A stretch of 64,000 nt of DNA from Streptomyces djakartensis (lineage in GTDB: Bacteria > Actinomycetota > Actinomycetes > Streptomycetales > Streptomycetaceae): positions 124,001 to 188,000 of the forward strand of contig NZ_BMWE01000013.1 of the NCBI RefSeq assembly GCF_014651075.1. The letters run 5' to 3'. Shown here piece by piece: positions 1 through 10,105 of this stretch. The position numbers were made by a program, and so were the translations under genes. The notes beneath the pieces are model-generated. The model had not been told where the DNA came from. It searched no databases and was given only the letters and a program-made list of their open reading frames with translations. Every line of letters starts with the position of its first letter. The stretch's first letter is position 1.

Positions 1-1469
1 CAGTCGATCATCCGCGCGATGGGCGACCAGGGGTTGTGGCTGGAGGCGAGGATGATCTCCGCCATGATCGGCTCACGGTCCTTCCTGCCGTGCTCCAGAC
101 GCTGGAACGCCTCCATGCTGAACTGGTCGGGCACCGGCGTCCAGCTGAAGTACGGGCCGTGGTAGCCGAGGTGCTCGGAGTCGTAGATGTGGTCGAGGCC
201 GAAGAACTTGCCCTCCGGCCAGGCCCGGCGCACGCCGGGGACGACGCCGACGGTCCGCCAGGCACCGGTCTTGCCGAAGTACTTGGTGAGGGTCATGCGG
301 TCGCTGGTGGTCAGGCTGCGGTACCGCTGCTGGTTCTTGATCCACAGTCCGGACAGGAAGGTCGAGTGGGCGAGCCAGCTGCCCGCGCCCGTCACCGGCG
401 AGCGCAGCCAGCCGCTGCGCGAGGCGAACCCGGCCGCCTTCAGCCTGCCGGTGCCCTCCTTGAGTGCCGCGTCGGTCTGCTCCGCCATCGCCGGATCGTC
501 GATCGCGACCCGGCCGTAGCTCTCGATGAAGGTGAAGAGGACGTCCTTGCCCCGCAGGCCCGTGAGCAACTGGTCGGGGGGCGTCTTCGCGAAGGCGTCC
601 ACCGCGGCCTGCTTCTGGAAGATCCGCGTGTCCCTCAGACCGGCCCGGACCTGCTCCACCCGGTTCCCGAGGAACTCCGCGTTGCCCTTGGTGGCGATCG
701 GCACCGTGCCGATCTGCAGGCCCAGCGTCATACAGGTGATCCACGCCGTGCCGAGGATCAGCGTCGTACGGGCGGCGACCGGCCGGTGCCGGACCATCAG
801 GTTCGTCAGCCGCACCACGGCCAGCGTCGTCAGGACGAGCACCGCGACGAACAGGACGACCACCGCGATCACGGCCAGCACCTGGCCGGTCCGGCCGAAC
901 GACTCCCGCAGGAAGTCCGTCGCGTCGTCGAGCAGGATCCAGTCCAGCACCAGGTCGAAGGGGCGGGCCAGCACCTGGTAGAAGCCCATGTCGACGAACT
1001 TCAGGACGGTGAGCAGCCCGAGGGCCAGGCCCGAGACGACCGCCATGATCCGCCGCGGCTTCGGCGGCAGCGCCAGCAGCAGCCCGGCCAGCAGCACGCC
1101 CTCGGCGGGGACGCGGACGAACGAGGCGAACTCGATCTTCTCGGTCCGGTTGGGGACGAGGAGCGCGAACAGTACGAGCGCTCCGGCCAGGACGCTCGCC
1201 CCCACGGTGACGCCCCGGGCCGTACGGGGCCAGCGACGCCGCCAGCCGAACCAGCCGGGCCGCGCGGCGTCCGGGGAGGTGTCCGGTTCCGTCTCCGGTT
1301 TCTCCGGCTCGGCTCGTTCCCCGGTCCCAGGCCCGGCCTGTTCCCCGGTCCCCTCCCTCGCCGGCGCGTCGTCGTCCGGTTCCGCCCCGCCCTCGGTCGT
1401 GTCCGACTGCTGACGGGAGCGAGTGAAGAGCGACACCCGGCGGTCCTTCCGTGCGGTCTTGCTAGGCAT
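1..1469 (-). CDS. Membrane-anchored sulfatase/alkaline-phosphatase-superfamily protein (3' end outside window)
   Basis: This gene is open from an ATG at 1469 to the left edge, so about 489 N-terminal residues are visible and the C-terminus is missing. Residues 1-80 are a charged, Pro/Glu-rich cytoplasmic tail. Hydrophobic segments lie near residues 86-106, 120-136, 140-160, 196-220 and 232-250. An extracytoplasmic domain follows and opens with FTFIESYGR (about residue 312), the metal/nucleophile region typical of the LTA-synthase/sulfatase fold. This topology matches LtaS-like or phosphoglycerol-transferase-like enzymes, but the substrate cannot be inferred. It is transcribed towards the left edge, head-to-tail with the acyl-CoA synthetase gene. 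Confidence 0.8.
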   Translation of the reverse strand, partial: MPSKTARKDRRVSLFTRSRQQSDTTEGGAEPDDDAPAREGTGEQAGPGTGERAEPEKPETEPDTSPDAARPGWFGWRRRWPRTARGVTVGASVLAGALVLFALLVPNRTEKIEFASFVRVPAEGVLLAGLLLALPPKPRRIMAVVSGLALGLLTVLKFVDMGFYQVLARPFDLVLDWILLDDATDFLRESFGRTGQVLAVIAVVVLFVAVLVLTTLAVVRLTNLMVRHRPVAARTTLILGTAWITCMTLGLQIGTVPIATKGNAEFLGNRVEQVRAGLRDTRIFQKQAAVDAFAKTPPDQLLTGLRGKDVLFTFIESYGRVAIDDPAMAEQTDAALKEGTGRLKAAGFASRSGWLRSPVTGAGSWLAHSTFLSGLWIKNQQRYRSLTTSDRMTLTKYFGKTGAWRTVGVVPGVRRAWPEGKFFGLDHIYDSEHLGYHGPYFSWTPVPDQFSMEAFQRLEHGRKDREPIMAEIILASSHNPWSPIARMID

Positions 1470-1551
1470 GGCAAACAGAGCCCGGTGGGCCGGGCCTGCC
1501 ACCACCAGTACGTCCGCACGTCACCTTAGGTTCAATCCACGGGCCGGAGAA

Positions 1552-3171
1552 TCACCCGTCCGCCGCCACCGCCACGTCCCGCGCCCACCGGTAGTCCGCC
1601 TTGCCGCTCGGCGACCGCTGGACCGACTCCGTGATCACCAGCCGGCTCGGGATCTTGTAGCCGGCGAGCCGGTCGCGGCAGTGCGTGCGGAGGTCCTCCA
1701 GCGACAGCCGCGCCGCCCCCTCGCGCAGTTGCACCACGGCCGCCACGTGCTGCCCCCACCGGGGGTCCGGCACTCCGGCCACCAGCGCGTCGTAGACGTC
1801 CGGATGGGACTTGAGGGCCTGTTCGACCTCCTCCGGGTACACCTTCTCGCCACCGGTGTTGATGCACTGGGAGCCGCGGCCGAGGACCGTGACCACGCCC
1901 TCCTCGTCGACGGTGGCCATGTCGCCGATCAGCACCCACCGCTCACCGTCCTTCTCGAAGAAGGTCTCGGCGGTTTTCTCCGGGTCGTTGTAGTAGCCGA
2001 GCGGCACATGTCCGCACTGGGCCACGCGGCCCACCTCGCCGGGCGCCACCGGCTCGCGCGTGGCGGGGTCCACCACCCGCGTCCGGGCGTTGACACGGAC
2101 CCTGAAGCCCCGCTCCGGGCCCGCGTCCCCGGTCGCCGTACCGTTGAAACCGGACTCCGACGAGCCGAAGTTGTTGAGCAGCGTGGCGTTGGGCACCAGC
2201 TCCTGGAACTGCCGGCGCACCGTGTCCGACATGATCGCGCCGGACGACGACACGCTGAACAGAGACGAGCGGTCGATGTGCCGCAGCGGGCCGCGCAACG
2301 CGTCGACCAGCGGCCGCAGCATCGCGTCGCCCACCAGCGAGATACTGCTGACCCGCTCCTTCTCCACGGTCCGCAGCACCTCCTCGGGTACGAACTTGCG
2401 GTGGATCACGACCCGCTGCCCGAAGTAGAAGCCGATGAACGCCGTGAGCGTGGAGGTGCCGTGCATCAGCGGCGCCGTCGGGAAGAAGGTGATTCCGGTA
2501 CCGCCGGCGGCGACCCGCTCGGCGAGTTCCTCCGGTTTCTTCACCGGCTCACCGGTCGGGGCGCCTCCACCCAGACCCGCGAAGAACAGATCCTCCTGCC
2601 GCCACATGACGCCCTTCGGCATCCCCGTCGTACCACCGGTGTAGATGATGAACAGGTCATCGCCGGAGCGTGCCGGGAAACCACGCGCCGGCGACCCCGA
2701 GGCCTCGGCGTCCGCGAACTGCGTGCAGGGCACATCGGCGGCCCCCGGAGCGGGAGCACCCACCCGGATCAGATGGCGCAGCTTCCCCGCCCGCGGCCGC
2801 GCCGCGGCCACCCGGTCCGTGAACTCCGCGTCGAAGACCAGCGCCACCAAGTCCGCGTCCCGGTAGAGGTAGACCAGCTCCTCTTCCACGTAGCGGTAGT
2901 TGACGTTGACCGGGACGATCCGGGCCTTCAGGCAGCCCAGCACCGTCTGCAGGTACTCCACGCCGTTGTAGAGGTGGAGCCCGAGGTGCTCACCCGGCCG
3001 TATCCCGCTGTCGAGCAGGTGATGGCCGACACGGTTGGCCGCCGCGTCCAGCTGCGCGTAGGTCAGGCGGCGTTCCGCGCCCGTTCCCGGATGGTCGGCG
3101 TGGACGAGTGCCTCACGGTCCGCGGCGACGTCGACGACCGACTCGAACAGGTCGGCAAGGTTGTACTCCAC
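1552..3171 (-). CDS. Acyl-CoA synthetase (AMP-forming, ANL superfamily)
   Basis: The 539-residue protein is of normal length for a fatty- or aromatic-acid CoA ligase, which activates a carboxylate through an acyl-adenylate. The P-loop signature YTGGTTGMPKGV is present, as are the NNFGSSESG region (A5 motif), the GDMATVDEEG hinge region and a C-terminal PSGKADYRW with the expected catalytic lysine. I chose the GTG at 3171 because GGAGGAG lies directly upstream and the next residues, EYNLADLFE, match a typical family N-terminus. In-frame ATGs further up (such as 3222) lack such a site. It is divergent from the enoyl-CoA hydratase gene and probably feeds CoA thioesters to that operon. Confidence 0.88.
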   Translation of the reverse strand: MEYNLADLFESVVDVAADREALVHADHPGTGAERRLTYAQLDAAANRVGHHLLDSGIRPGEHLGLHLYNGVEYLQTVLGCLKARIVPVNVNYRYVEEELVYLYRDADLVALVFDAEFTDRVAAARPRAGKLRHLIRVGAPAPGAADVPCTQFADAEASGSPARGFPARSGDDLFIIYTGGTTGMPKGVMWRQEDLFFAGLGGGAPTGEPVKKPEELAERVAAGGTGITFFPTAPLMHGTSTLTAFIGFYFGQRVVIHRKFVPEEVLRTVEKERVSSISLVGDAMLRPLVDALRGPLRHIDRSSLFSVSSSGAIMSDTVRRQFQELVPNATLLNNFGSSESGFNGTATGDAGPERGFRVRVNARTRVVDPATREPVAPGEVGRVAQCGHVPLGYYNDPEKTAETFFEKDGERWVLIGDMATVDEEGVVTVLGRGSQCINTGGEKVYPEEVEQALKSHPDVYDALVAGVPDPRWGQHVAAVVQLREGAARLSLEDLRTHCRDRLAGYKIPSRLVITESVQRSPSGKADYRWARDVAVAADG

Positions 3172-3266
3172 CGCTCCTCCTGACCCCGGGACGTGCCTGG
3201 CATCGGACGGTTCGCCGGTCATCAGAGCAAAGCGCGGTCCAACTGTGAAGGCCCCGCACCACAAAA

Positions 3267-3283
3267 TCTGACTGTCTGTCAGA
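3267..3283. promoter_or_regulatory. Candidate operator: 17-bp inverted repeat between divergent acyl-CoA genes
   Basis: TCTGAC and GTCAGA form perfect 6-bp arms around a 5-bp centre (TGTCT), in the 176-bp gap between the divergent acyl-CoA synthetase and enoyl-CoA hydratase genes. The size and symmetry fit a TetR-type repressor site, and acyl-CoA gene sets of this kind are often TetR-controlled. No TetR gene is present in the window, so the regulator would be encoded elsewhere. The assignment is inference from position and symmetry. Confidence 0.45.
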
Positions 3284-3347
3284 AAACCCTTGAAGTGCCT
3301 CCCGCCCTACTGCAACCTGTTCTCGTTCCACGAGAGGGGAGTTCGCC

Positions 3348-4148
3348 ATGGGCGGGACGGAACACCTCACCGTGCGGCGCGAAGGCGCCACACTGGTGCT
3401 CACGCTCAACAGGCCTGAGGCCAGGAACGCGCTCTCGCTGCCGATGCTCGTCGGCCTCTACGACGGCTGGCTGGAGGCCGACGCGGACGACTCGGTCCGC
3501 TCGGTCGTGTTCACCGGCGCCGGGGGCTCCTTCTGCTCCGGCATGGACCTCAAGGCCCTGGCCGGGAACGGCATGGCGGGGGAGGGGTACCGCGACCGGC
3601 TCAAGGCGGACCCGGACCTGCACTGGAAGGCGATGCTGCGCCACCACCGCCCGCGCAAGCCGGTGATCGCCGCCGTCGAGGGGTACTGCGTCGCGGGCGG
3701 CACCGAGATGCTCCAGGGCACCGACATCCGCGTCGCGGGCGAGTCGGCGACCTTCGGCCTCTTCGAGGTGAGGCGCGGCCTGTTCCCCATCGGCGGCTCC
3801 ACGGTCCGGCTCCAACGCCAGATCCCGCGCACCCACGCCCTGGAGATGCTCCTCACCGGCCGCCCCTACAGCGCCCGGGAAGCCGCCGCCATCGGTCTGG
3901 TCGGCCATGTCGTCCCCGACGGCACCGCACTCGAGAAGGCACTGGAGATCGCCGAACAGGTCAACTCCTGCGGCCCGCTGGCCGTCGAGGCCGTCAAGGC
4001 GTCCGTCTACGAGAGCGCCGAGATGACCGAGTCCGACGGCCTCGCGGCCGAACTCACCCGCGGCTGGCCGGTCTTCGACACCGCCGACGCCAAGGAAGGC
4101 GCCCGCGCCTTCGCGGAGAAACGCACGCCCGTCTACAAGCGCGCCTGA
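3348..4148 (+). CDS. Enoyl-CoA hydratase/isomerase (crotonase family)
   Basis: The 266-residue protein has the crotonase fold. GSFCSGMDLKAL and VAGGTEMLQG give the oxyanion-hole and CoA-binding regions, and both acidic residues that act as acid/base in hydratases are present (Glu in GGTEM and Glu in GLFEVRRG). It would hydrate a 2-enoyl-CoA or catalyse a related crotonase reaction in the cytoplasm. A GAGGGGAG site precedes the ATG. It is the first gene of a four-gene run with the DUF35 protein and two thiolase-fold proteins, and is divergent from the acyl-CoA ligase, which suggests one catabolic pathway for a CoA-activated acid. Confidence 0.9.
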   Translation: MGGTEHLTVRREGATLVLTLNRPEARNALSLPMLVGLYDGWLEADADDSVRSVVFTGAGGSFCSGMDLKALAGNGMAGEGYRDRLKADPDLHWKAMLRHHRPRKPVIAAVEGYCVAGGTEMLQGTDIRVAGESATFGLFEVRRGLFPIGGSTVRLQRQIPRTHALEMLLTGRPYSAREAAAIGLVGHVVPDGTALEKALEIAEQVNSCGPLAVEAVKASVYESAEMTESDGLAAELTRGWPVFDTADAKEGARAFAEKRTPVYKRA

Positions 4149-4179
4149 CCGGCCGTCCCCGACCGAAGGAGCCTGCGGC

Positions 4180-5121
4180 ATGCCCGAAGTCCTCAAAGCC
4201 CCCCTCGTGGTCGAGTTCCCCTTCACCCGCTCCCTCGGCCCCGTCCAGAGCGCCTTCCTGACCGGCCTGCGCGAACGCGTCGTCCTCGGCGTCCGGACCG
4301 CCGGCGGCCGCGTCCTCGTCCCGCCCGTCGAGTACGACCCCGTCACCGCGGAGGAGCTCAGCGACCTCGTCGAGGTCGCCCCCACCGGCACGGTCACCAC
4401 CTGGGCCTGGAACCACGCCCCCCGCCGGGGCCAGCCCCTCACCGCTCCCTTCGCCTGGGCCCTGGTCCGCCTCGACGGCGCCGACACCGCCCTCCTGCAC
4501 GCCCTGGACGCCCCGGGCCCCGACGCCGTGCACACCGGCATGCGCGTCCGCGTCCGCTGGGCGGAGGAACGCACCGGCGCCATCACGGACATCGCCTGCT
4601 TCGAGCCCTGCGCGGGTGGCCCACAGCAACCCACCGGCATCACGGGCGAGTTCGAGGACCCCGTCACCGGCATCGTCGCCGCCGCCCGCCTCGACTACAC
4701 CTACTCACCCGGACGCGCCCAGACCGCCTACATCAACGCCCTCGCCGGACGGCGGATCGTCGGCGAACGCTGCCCGTCCTGCCGCAAGGTCTACGTCCCC
4801 CCGAGGGGGGCGTGCCCCACCTGCGGGGTGGCCACATCCGAACGGGTCGAGGTGGGGCCGCGCGGCACGGTCACCACGTTCTGCATCGTCAACATCAAGG
4901 CCAAGAACCTCGACATCGAGGTGCCCTACGTCTACGCCCACATCGCCCTCGACGGCGCGGGCCTCGCCCTGCACGGCCGTATCGGCGGCATTCCCTACGA
5001 CGAGGTCCGCATGGGCCTGCGCGTCGAACCCGTGTGGACGGAGGGCGCCCGCCACCCCGATCACTACCGGCCCACGGGCGAGCCCGACGCGGACTACGAC
5101 ACCTACAGGGAGCTGCTGTGA
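4180..5121 (+). CDS. DUF35 OB-fold/zinc-ribbon protein (two OB domains)
   Basis: The 313-residue protein appears to contain two DUF35-type OB-fold units. The second begins with a rubredoxin-like zinc ribbon, CPSCRKVYVPPRGACPTCG (about residues 198-216). The first unit has no cysteine knuckle and keeps only the RVLVPPVEYD equivalent. DUF35 proteins act as partners of thiolase-fold enzymes; the ChsH2 DUF35 domain with the Ltp2 aldolase in steroid side-chain cleavage is the characterised case. The gene overlaps the following thiolase-fold gene by GTGA, so translational coupling and a stable complex with one or both downstream proteins are likely. Confidence 0.85.
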   Translation: MPEVLKAPLVVEFPFTRSLGPVQSAFLTGLRERVVLGVRTAGGRVLVPPVEYDPVTAEELSDLVEVAPTGTVTTWAWNHAPRRGQPLTAPFAWALVRLDGADTALLHALDAPGPDAVHTGMRVRVRWAEERTGAITDIACFEPCAGGPQQPTGITGEFEDPVTGIVAAARLDYTYSPGRAQTAYINALAGRRIVGERCPSCRKVYVPPRGACPTCGVATSERVEVGPRGTVTTFCIVNIKAKNLDIEVPYVYAHIALDGAGLALHGRIGGIPYDEVRMGLRVEPVWTEGARHPDHYRPTGEPDADYDTYRELL

Positions 5122-6178
5122 CGAGCGCACCGCGGGACCGCGAGATCGCCGTCGTCGCCTTCGCCCAGACCGCCCACCGGCGCACCAGCGAGGACCTCTC
5201 CGAGGTGGAGATGCTCCTGCCGGTGCTGCACGAGGTCCTCGACCGGACCGGCCTGAAGACCGCCGACATCGACTTCACCTGCTCCGGGTCCAGCGACTAC
5301 CTCGCCGGCCGCGCCTTCTCCTTCACCCTCGCCCTCGACGGCGTGGGCGCCTGGCCGCCGATCTCCGAGTCGCACGTCGAGATGGACGGCGCCTGGGCCC
5401 TCTACGAGGCCTGGACCAAACTCCTCACCGGCGACGCCGACACCGCCCTCGTCTACTCCTACGGCAAGTCCTCACCCGGCTCGGTCCGGGACGTCCTGAC
5501 CCGCCAGCTCGACCCGTACTACGTCGCACCCCTGTGGCCCGACTCCGTCGCGCTCGCCGCCCTCCAGGCGCAGGCCCTGATCGACGCCGGTGACACCGAC
5601 GAGCCCGCCCTCGCCGCGGTCGCCACCCGCAACCGCGAGGCCGCGAACGACAATCCGCACGCGCAGCTCAAAGGCCCCGTCCCGCAGGGCGACTACCTGG
5701 TACGGCCACTGCGCGCCGGTGACTGCCCGCCGATCGGCGACGGCGCCGCCGCGGTGATCCTCGCGGCGGGGGACCGGGCCCGTGGACTGTGCGCACGACC
5801 CGCCTGGATCCGCGGCATCGACCACCGCATCGAGGCCCACGGCCTCGGCGTGCGCGACCTGACCGCGTCACCCTCGGCCCGCCTCGCCGCTGAACGAGCC
5901 GGCGCCTTCGAACGGCCCGTCGACACCGCCGAGTTGCACGCTCCGTTCACCGCGCAGGAGATCGTCCTGCGCAAGGCCCTCCGGCTCGGCGACGACGTAC
6001 GCGTCAACCCCTCCGGCGGAGCCCTCGCCGCCAACCCGATCATGGCCGCCGGCCTCATCCGCATCGGCGAGGCCGCCGCCCGCATCCACCGCGGCGAGTC
6101 CGATCGCGCCCTCGCCCACGCCACGTCCGGCCCCTGCCTCCAGCAGAACCTGGTCGCCGTACTCGAAGGGGAGCCCCG

Positions 6179-6182
<4 letters not shown>
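5118..6182 (+). CDS. Thiolase-fold lipid-transfer-type protein (first of a pair)
   Basis: The 354-residue protein starts at the GTG that overlaps the preceding stop codon. It has the thiolase fold of SCP-x/Ltp proteins: N-terminal IAVVAFAQT, a central IGDGAAAVILA segment, NPSGGALAANP near the C-terminus and a terminal GPCLQQN. At the site of the nucleophilic cysteine it reads HVEMDGAWA, so the condensing/thiolytic Cys is absent, while the second conserved Cys region (GPC) is kept. A non-thiolytic activity such as a retro-aldol cleavage of a beta-hydroxyacyl-CoA is therefore more plausible than classical thiolysis. It sits between DUF35 and the second thiolase-fold gene with 4-nt overlaps on both sides. 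Confidence 0.85.
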
Positions 6183-7345
<1,163 letters not shown>

Positions 7346-7427
7346 AAGGTCCCCGTCACGTGCCCTGTCGGCCGTGGGACGCGATCGCTAGGCTGACCGC
7401 GTTCGACGAATCGGGAGGAGCACGGAC

Positions 7428-7670
7428 GTGGCCGAGACCACCACCCAGCAGCGCCCGCTCACAGGCTGGGACAAGCCGGAGCTGGACCTCACCAACGCAC
7501 AGTGGCAGTCCAGCAGCCGGGGGAGGGGGGATGTCCAGATCGCCTTCGTCGAGGGCTTCATCGCCATGCGCAACAGTGCCCGCCCCGAGAGTCCTTCCCT
7601 GATCTTCACGCCCGCCGAGTGGGGCGCTTTCGTGTCGGGGGCGCGGGAAGGGGAGTTCGACCTCACCTAG
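7428..7670 (+). CDS. DUF397 small protein
   Basis: The 80-residue protein has the usual DUF397 pattern: W-x-SSSRG, an IAFVEGFIAMRNS stretch and the closing FTPAEWGAFVSGAREGEFD. The GTG start is preceded by GGGAGGAG at 7413-7420. DUF397 genes in Streptomyces normally lie beside a Scr1/WhiJ-type HTH regulator and work as small partners of it. Here no such regulator is adjacent, so this is an orphan copy. The biochemical function is unknown. Confidence 0.85.
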   Translation: MAETTTQQRPLTGWDKPELDLTNAQWQSSSRGRGDVQIAFVEGFIAMRNSARPESPSLIFTPAEWGAFVSGAREGEFDLT

Positions 7671-7865
7671 TGCCGGGGCGAACGTTGCCTGCCGCGGCAC
7701 CACAGGCTCAGGTGAGTCAGCCCTGGCGGCCCTGACTTGACGGCCGATCCGGGGGTGTTCCGCCCGCATGTGCGGACACGCGATCTGAGACATCCTCCCG
7801 GGACCGGCCCCCTGAGCCAGGCCGGCCCCCGGAGGCACGGTCGGTGTCCCGGAGGTGAGGAACGC

Positions 7866-8771
7866 ATGAGCACCCTGCCGGTCATCGCGGCGGCCGACGG
7901 TTCGGACGGCAGCCTGCGCGCCCTGGAGTGGGCCCTCGACGCCGCCCGCAGACGCTCGGCACCCCTGCGTGTGGTGCACGTACGCCAGTACGCCCCCTGG
8001 GCGCAGCCCGAGGTGCTCACCGCCGGGCCGCCCGACCCGCAGGACGATCCGGTCCTCGAGCGGATCCGCACCCACCTGCGGGGCCGCGCCGGCCTGCCGG
8101 ACACGGAGTACCTCGGGCTGGAGGGGGCGCCCAGCGCGGTCCTGCCCGGACTGAGTGCTTCCGCGCACCTGCTGGTGCTGGGATCACGGGGCCGCGGCGG
8201 ATTCGCCGGTCTGCTGCTCGGCTCGAACAGCATGGCCGCCGCCCGTGACGCCGAATGCCCCGTCATCGTGGTGCCGCGAGCCGGCCGGGAGGCGCCCGAG
8301 GACGCCGGCGTGGCCGGACCCGGCTCGCCCGTGGTCGTCGGTCTGAAAGCGGCCGGTCCCGACGAGGCCACACTCGAGTTCGCCTTCGCCGAGGCAGCCC
8401 GGCGAGGTGCCCGGCTCCGGGCGGTCGCCGCCTACCCGTGGCCGGCTCAGCCCTGGATGATGCCCGGCGAGATGCCGCCGCCGATCGTCGACCAGGACGT
8501 CGTCGAGGACGAGGCCAGGGTCCTCGCCGACGGCTTCCTCGCTCCGTACCGCGAACGGCACCCCGACGTGGCGACCGAGACGGTCACGGCGGCGGGCGAC
8601 GCCGCCGGCCACCTGGCCGCGGCCTCCCGGGACGCCGGTCTCGTCGTCGTGGGCCGCCACCGGCGGCACCTGCTGGCACCCGCCCGCATGATGGGCTCGG
8701 TCACCCACGCCGTCCTGCTGCACGCCGCCGGCCCCGTCGCGGTGGTGCCCCCGTCGCGCCTGGGCGACTGA
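7866..8771 (+). CDS. Universal stress protein, tandem UspA domains
   Basis: The 301-residue protein holds two UspA domains in tandem (about 4-142 and 157-298). Each has the ATP-binding glycine-rich loop: LGSRGRGGFAGLLLGSNS in the first and a degenerate VGRHRRHLLAPARMMGS in the second. Such proteins act in the cytoplasm under stress or stationary conditions; the exact role varies. The ATG at 7866 follows GGAGGTGAGG, so in-frame starts further upstream are unlikely. It stands alone, with about 195 bp of upstream sequence for its promoter. Confidence 0.9.
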   Translation: MSTLPVIAAADGSDGSLRALEWALDAARRRSAPLRVVHVRQYAPWAQPEVLTAGPPDPQDDPVLERIRTHLRGRAGLPDTEYLGLEGAPSAVLPGLSASAHLLVLGSRGRGGFAGLLLGSNSMAAARDAECPVIVVPRAGREAPEDAGVAGPGSPVVVGLKAAGPDEATLEFAFAEAARRGARLRAVAAYPWPAQPWMMPGEMPPPIVDQDVVEDEARVLADGFLAPYRERHPDVATETVTAAGDAAGHLAAASRDAGLVVVGRHRRHLLAPARMMGSVTHAVLLHAAGPVAVVPPSRLGD

Positions 8772-8811
8772 TCTCGCGGTTCCGGACGCCGGCAGGCCTA
8801 TCATCGGCCCC

Positions 8812-9429
8812 ATGCGGGAACCGATCGGCAGGGACGCCCGGCTGGCCCTCGACCTGGCCCTCACCATCCGGCACGACGGCGACGGCGGCGTCACCGACGA
8901 CCTCACCGACCCGGCGGGGCTGACCGCCTGGGTGAGAGCACACCCCGAGCTCCTCCCCGCCTCCCGCGACCGAGCCGGCAAAGAGGGGTTCACCGCCGGC
9001 GCCGCCCAGCTCACCGCCGTGCGGGAACTGCGTGCCGCCGTGCGAGCGCTCTTCGCCCGCGCGGTGCGGCCCGGCGAACCGAGTCCCGCGGACGCGGCCC
9101 GGCTCATACCCGTATCCGAAGCCGTGCGGCGCCTGAACGAGGCCGCCGCGCGGACCCCCACCGTGCCGGTCCTGGACTGGCCGGAGGACGCCGGACCAGC
9201 CCTTCGCCGGCAGCCTGCGCACGGCTCCGCCGACCTGACCGCCGCCCTCGCGCACGCCGCGATCGCCTTCCTCACGGGCCCCGACCGCGACCGTCTGCGG
9301 GCCTGCCACGCACCGCGCTGCGTGCGGTACTTCCTCAAGGAGCACCCACGCCAGGAGTGGTGCGAACCGTCCTGTGGCAACCGGGCCAGGGTGGCCCGCC
9401 ACCACCGGCGGCACAGGGCGGCGGCCTAA
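8812..9429 (+). CDS. CGNR zinc-finger domain protein
   Basis: The 205-residue protein has an N-terminal helical ABATE-type region and a C-terminal CGNR zinc finger with CHAPRCVRYFL followed by WCEPSCGNRARVARH (about residues 163-200). The four cysteines are intact. The family is thought to bind nucleic acid and often to regulate transcription. The first residues (REPIGRDARLALDLALTI) fit the family start. No partner gene is evident beside it. Confidence 0.85.
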   Translation: MREPIGRDARLALDLALTIRHDGDGGVTDDLTDPAGLTAWVRAHPELLPASRDRAGKEGFTAGAAQLTAVRELRAAVRALFARAVRPGEPSPADAARLIPVSEAVRRLNEAAARTPTVPVLDWPEDAGPALRRQPAHGSADLTAALAHAAIAFLTGPDRDRLRACHAPRCVRYFLKEHPRQEWCEPSCGNRARVARHHRRHRAAA

Positions 9430-9531
9430 GACCCTGGGTGCGGTGTCAGGGAACGACGGACGACGCCCCGGCCCCGAATCGGTCCGCCGCCCGACCGGCA
9501 CTTCCCTGGCCGGGACACGTACCATGGCGGC

Positions 9532-10029
9532 ATGTCGTTCCTCCGCCGCCGCAGCGCCACACCCGCCGGGCCCGACTTCGACGTACTGGCCATGGACCCG
9601 GGCGACTGGCCCGGCAACCTCGGTGCGGGACTGCTGCCCGCCCCCGACGGCACCTGCCAGGGCGTCTTCCTGCGCTACGACCTCTTCGGCGGCCGCGGTC
9701 CCGCCATGATCATCGGCAATCTGCCGGAGGGCTCCCCGGCCCGCGACGTCCCCGAGGGACAGGTTCCCTTCGAGGTGGCGCAGCTGCTGCTGGCGCTGGA
9801 GAACGACGAGGAGGTGACCGTCGTCGGCACCGAGGACGTGCCGGTGATGCAGGGCGACAACCTCCTGATCGTGCGCCGCGTCAAGCTCTCCGAGGGGCGG
9901 ATCTCCTGCGTCCAGTTCGACCGCAGCGACAACGTCCTGGTGACCATCGCCTCATGGGACCGCCCCATCACGGACGACCTGTACGCCCTTCTCAAGCCGC
10001 TCCCGTCGGAACTCTTCCAGCAGGGCTGA
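9532..10029 (+). CDS. Conserved hypothetical protein
   Basis: This 165-residue protein has no domain I can name. It is soluble, acidic and has no signal peptide or membrane segment. The sequence suggests a compact alpha/beta fold with strands such as AMIIGNL, VTVVGTEDV, NLLIVRRVKL and ISCVQFDRSDNVLVTIASWD. Codon use is typical of the neighbours. It is a single transcription unit facing the APH-like gene, with a strong hairpin between them. Confidence 0.75.
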   Translation: MSFLRRRSATPAGPDFDVLAMDPGDWPGNLGAGLLPAPDGTCQGVFLRYDLFGGRGPAMIIGNLPEGSPARDVPEGQVPFEVAQLLLALENDEEVTVVGTEDVPVMQGDNLLIVRRVKLSEGRISCVQFDRSDNVLVTIASWDRPITDDLYALLKPLPSELFQQG

Positions 10030-10053
10030 TCGGCGGCGCACGCCCCGCACGCA

Positions 10054-10099
10054 CGAAAGGGCCGCTGTGCGCCTGACCAGGCACACAGCGGCCTCTTCG
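10054..10099. terminator. Bidirectional hairpin terminator
   Basis: GGCCGCTGTG (10060-10069) pairs perfectly with CACAGCGGCC (10084-10093). The stem extends outward past one mismatch through GAA/TTC-type pairs. It lies between the convergent ends of the hypothetical gene at 9532-10029 and the APH-like gene ending at 10106, so it can terminate both transcripts. Confidence 0.7.
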
Positions 10100-10105
10100 T
10101 CCCCG

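Noticed and set aside
36..1529. Long open frame on the plus strand opposite the sulfatase-like gene
   Set aside because: Its product is Arg/Gly/Asp-rich low-complexity sequence with no domain, while the minus strand encodes recognisable membrane and sulfatase segments.
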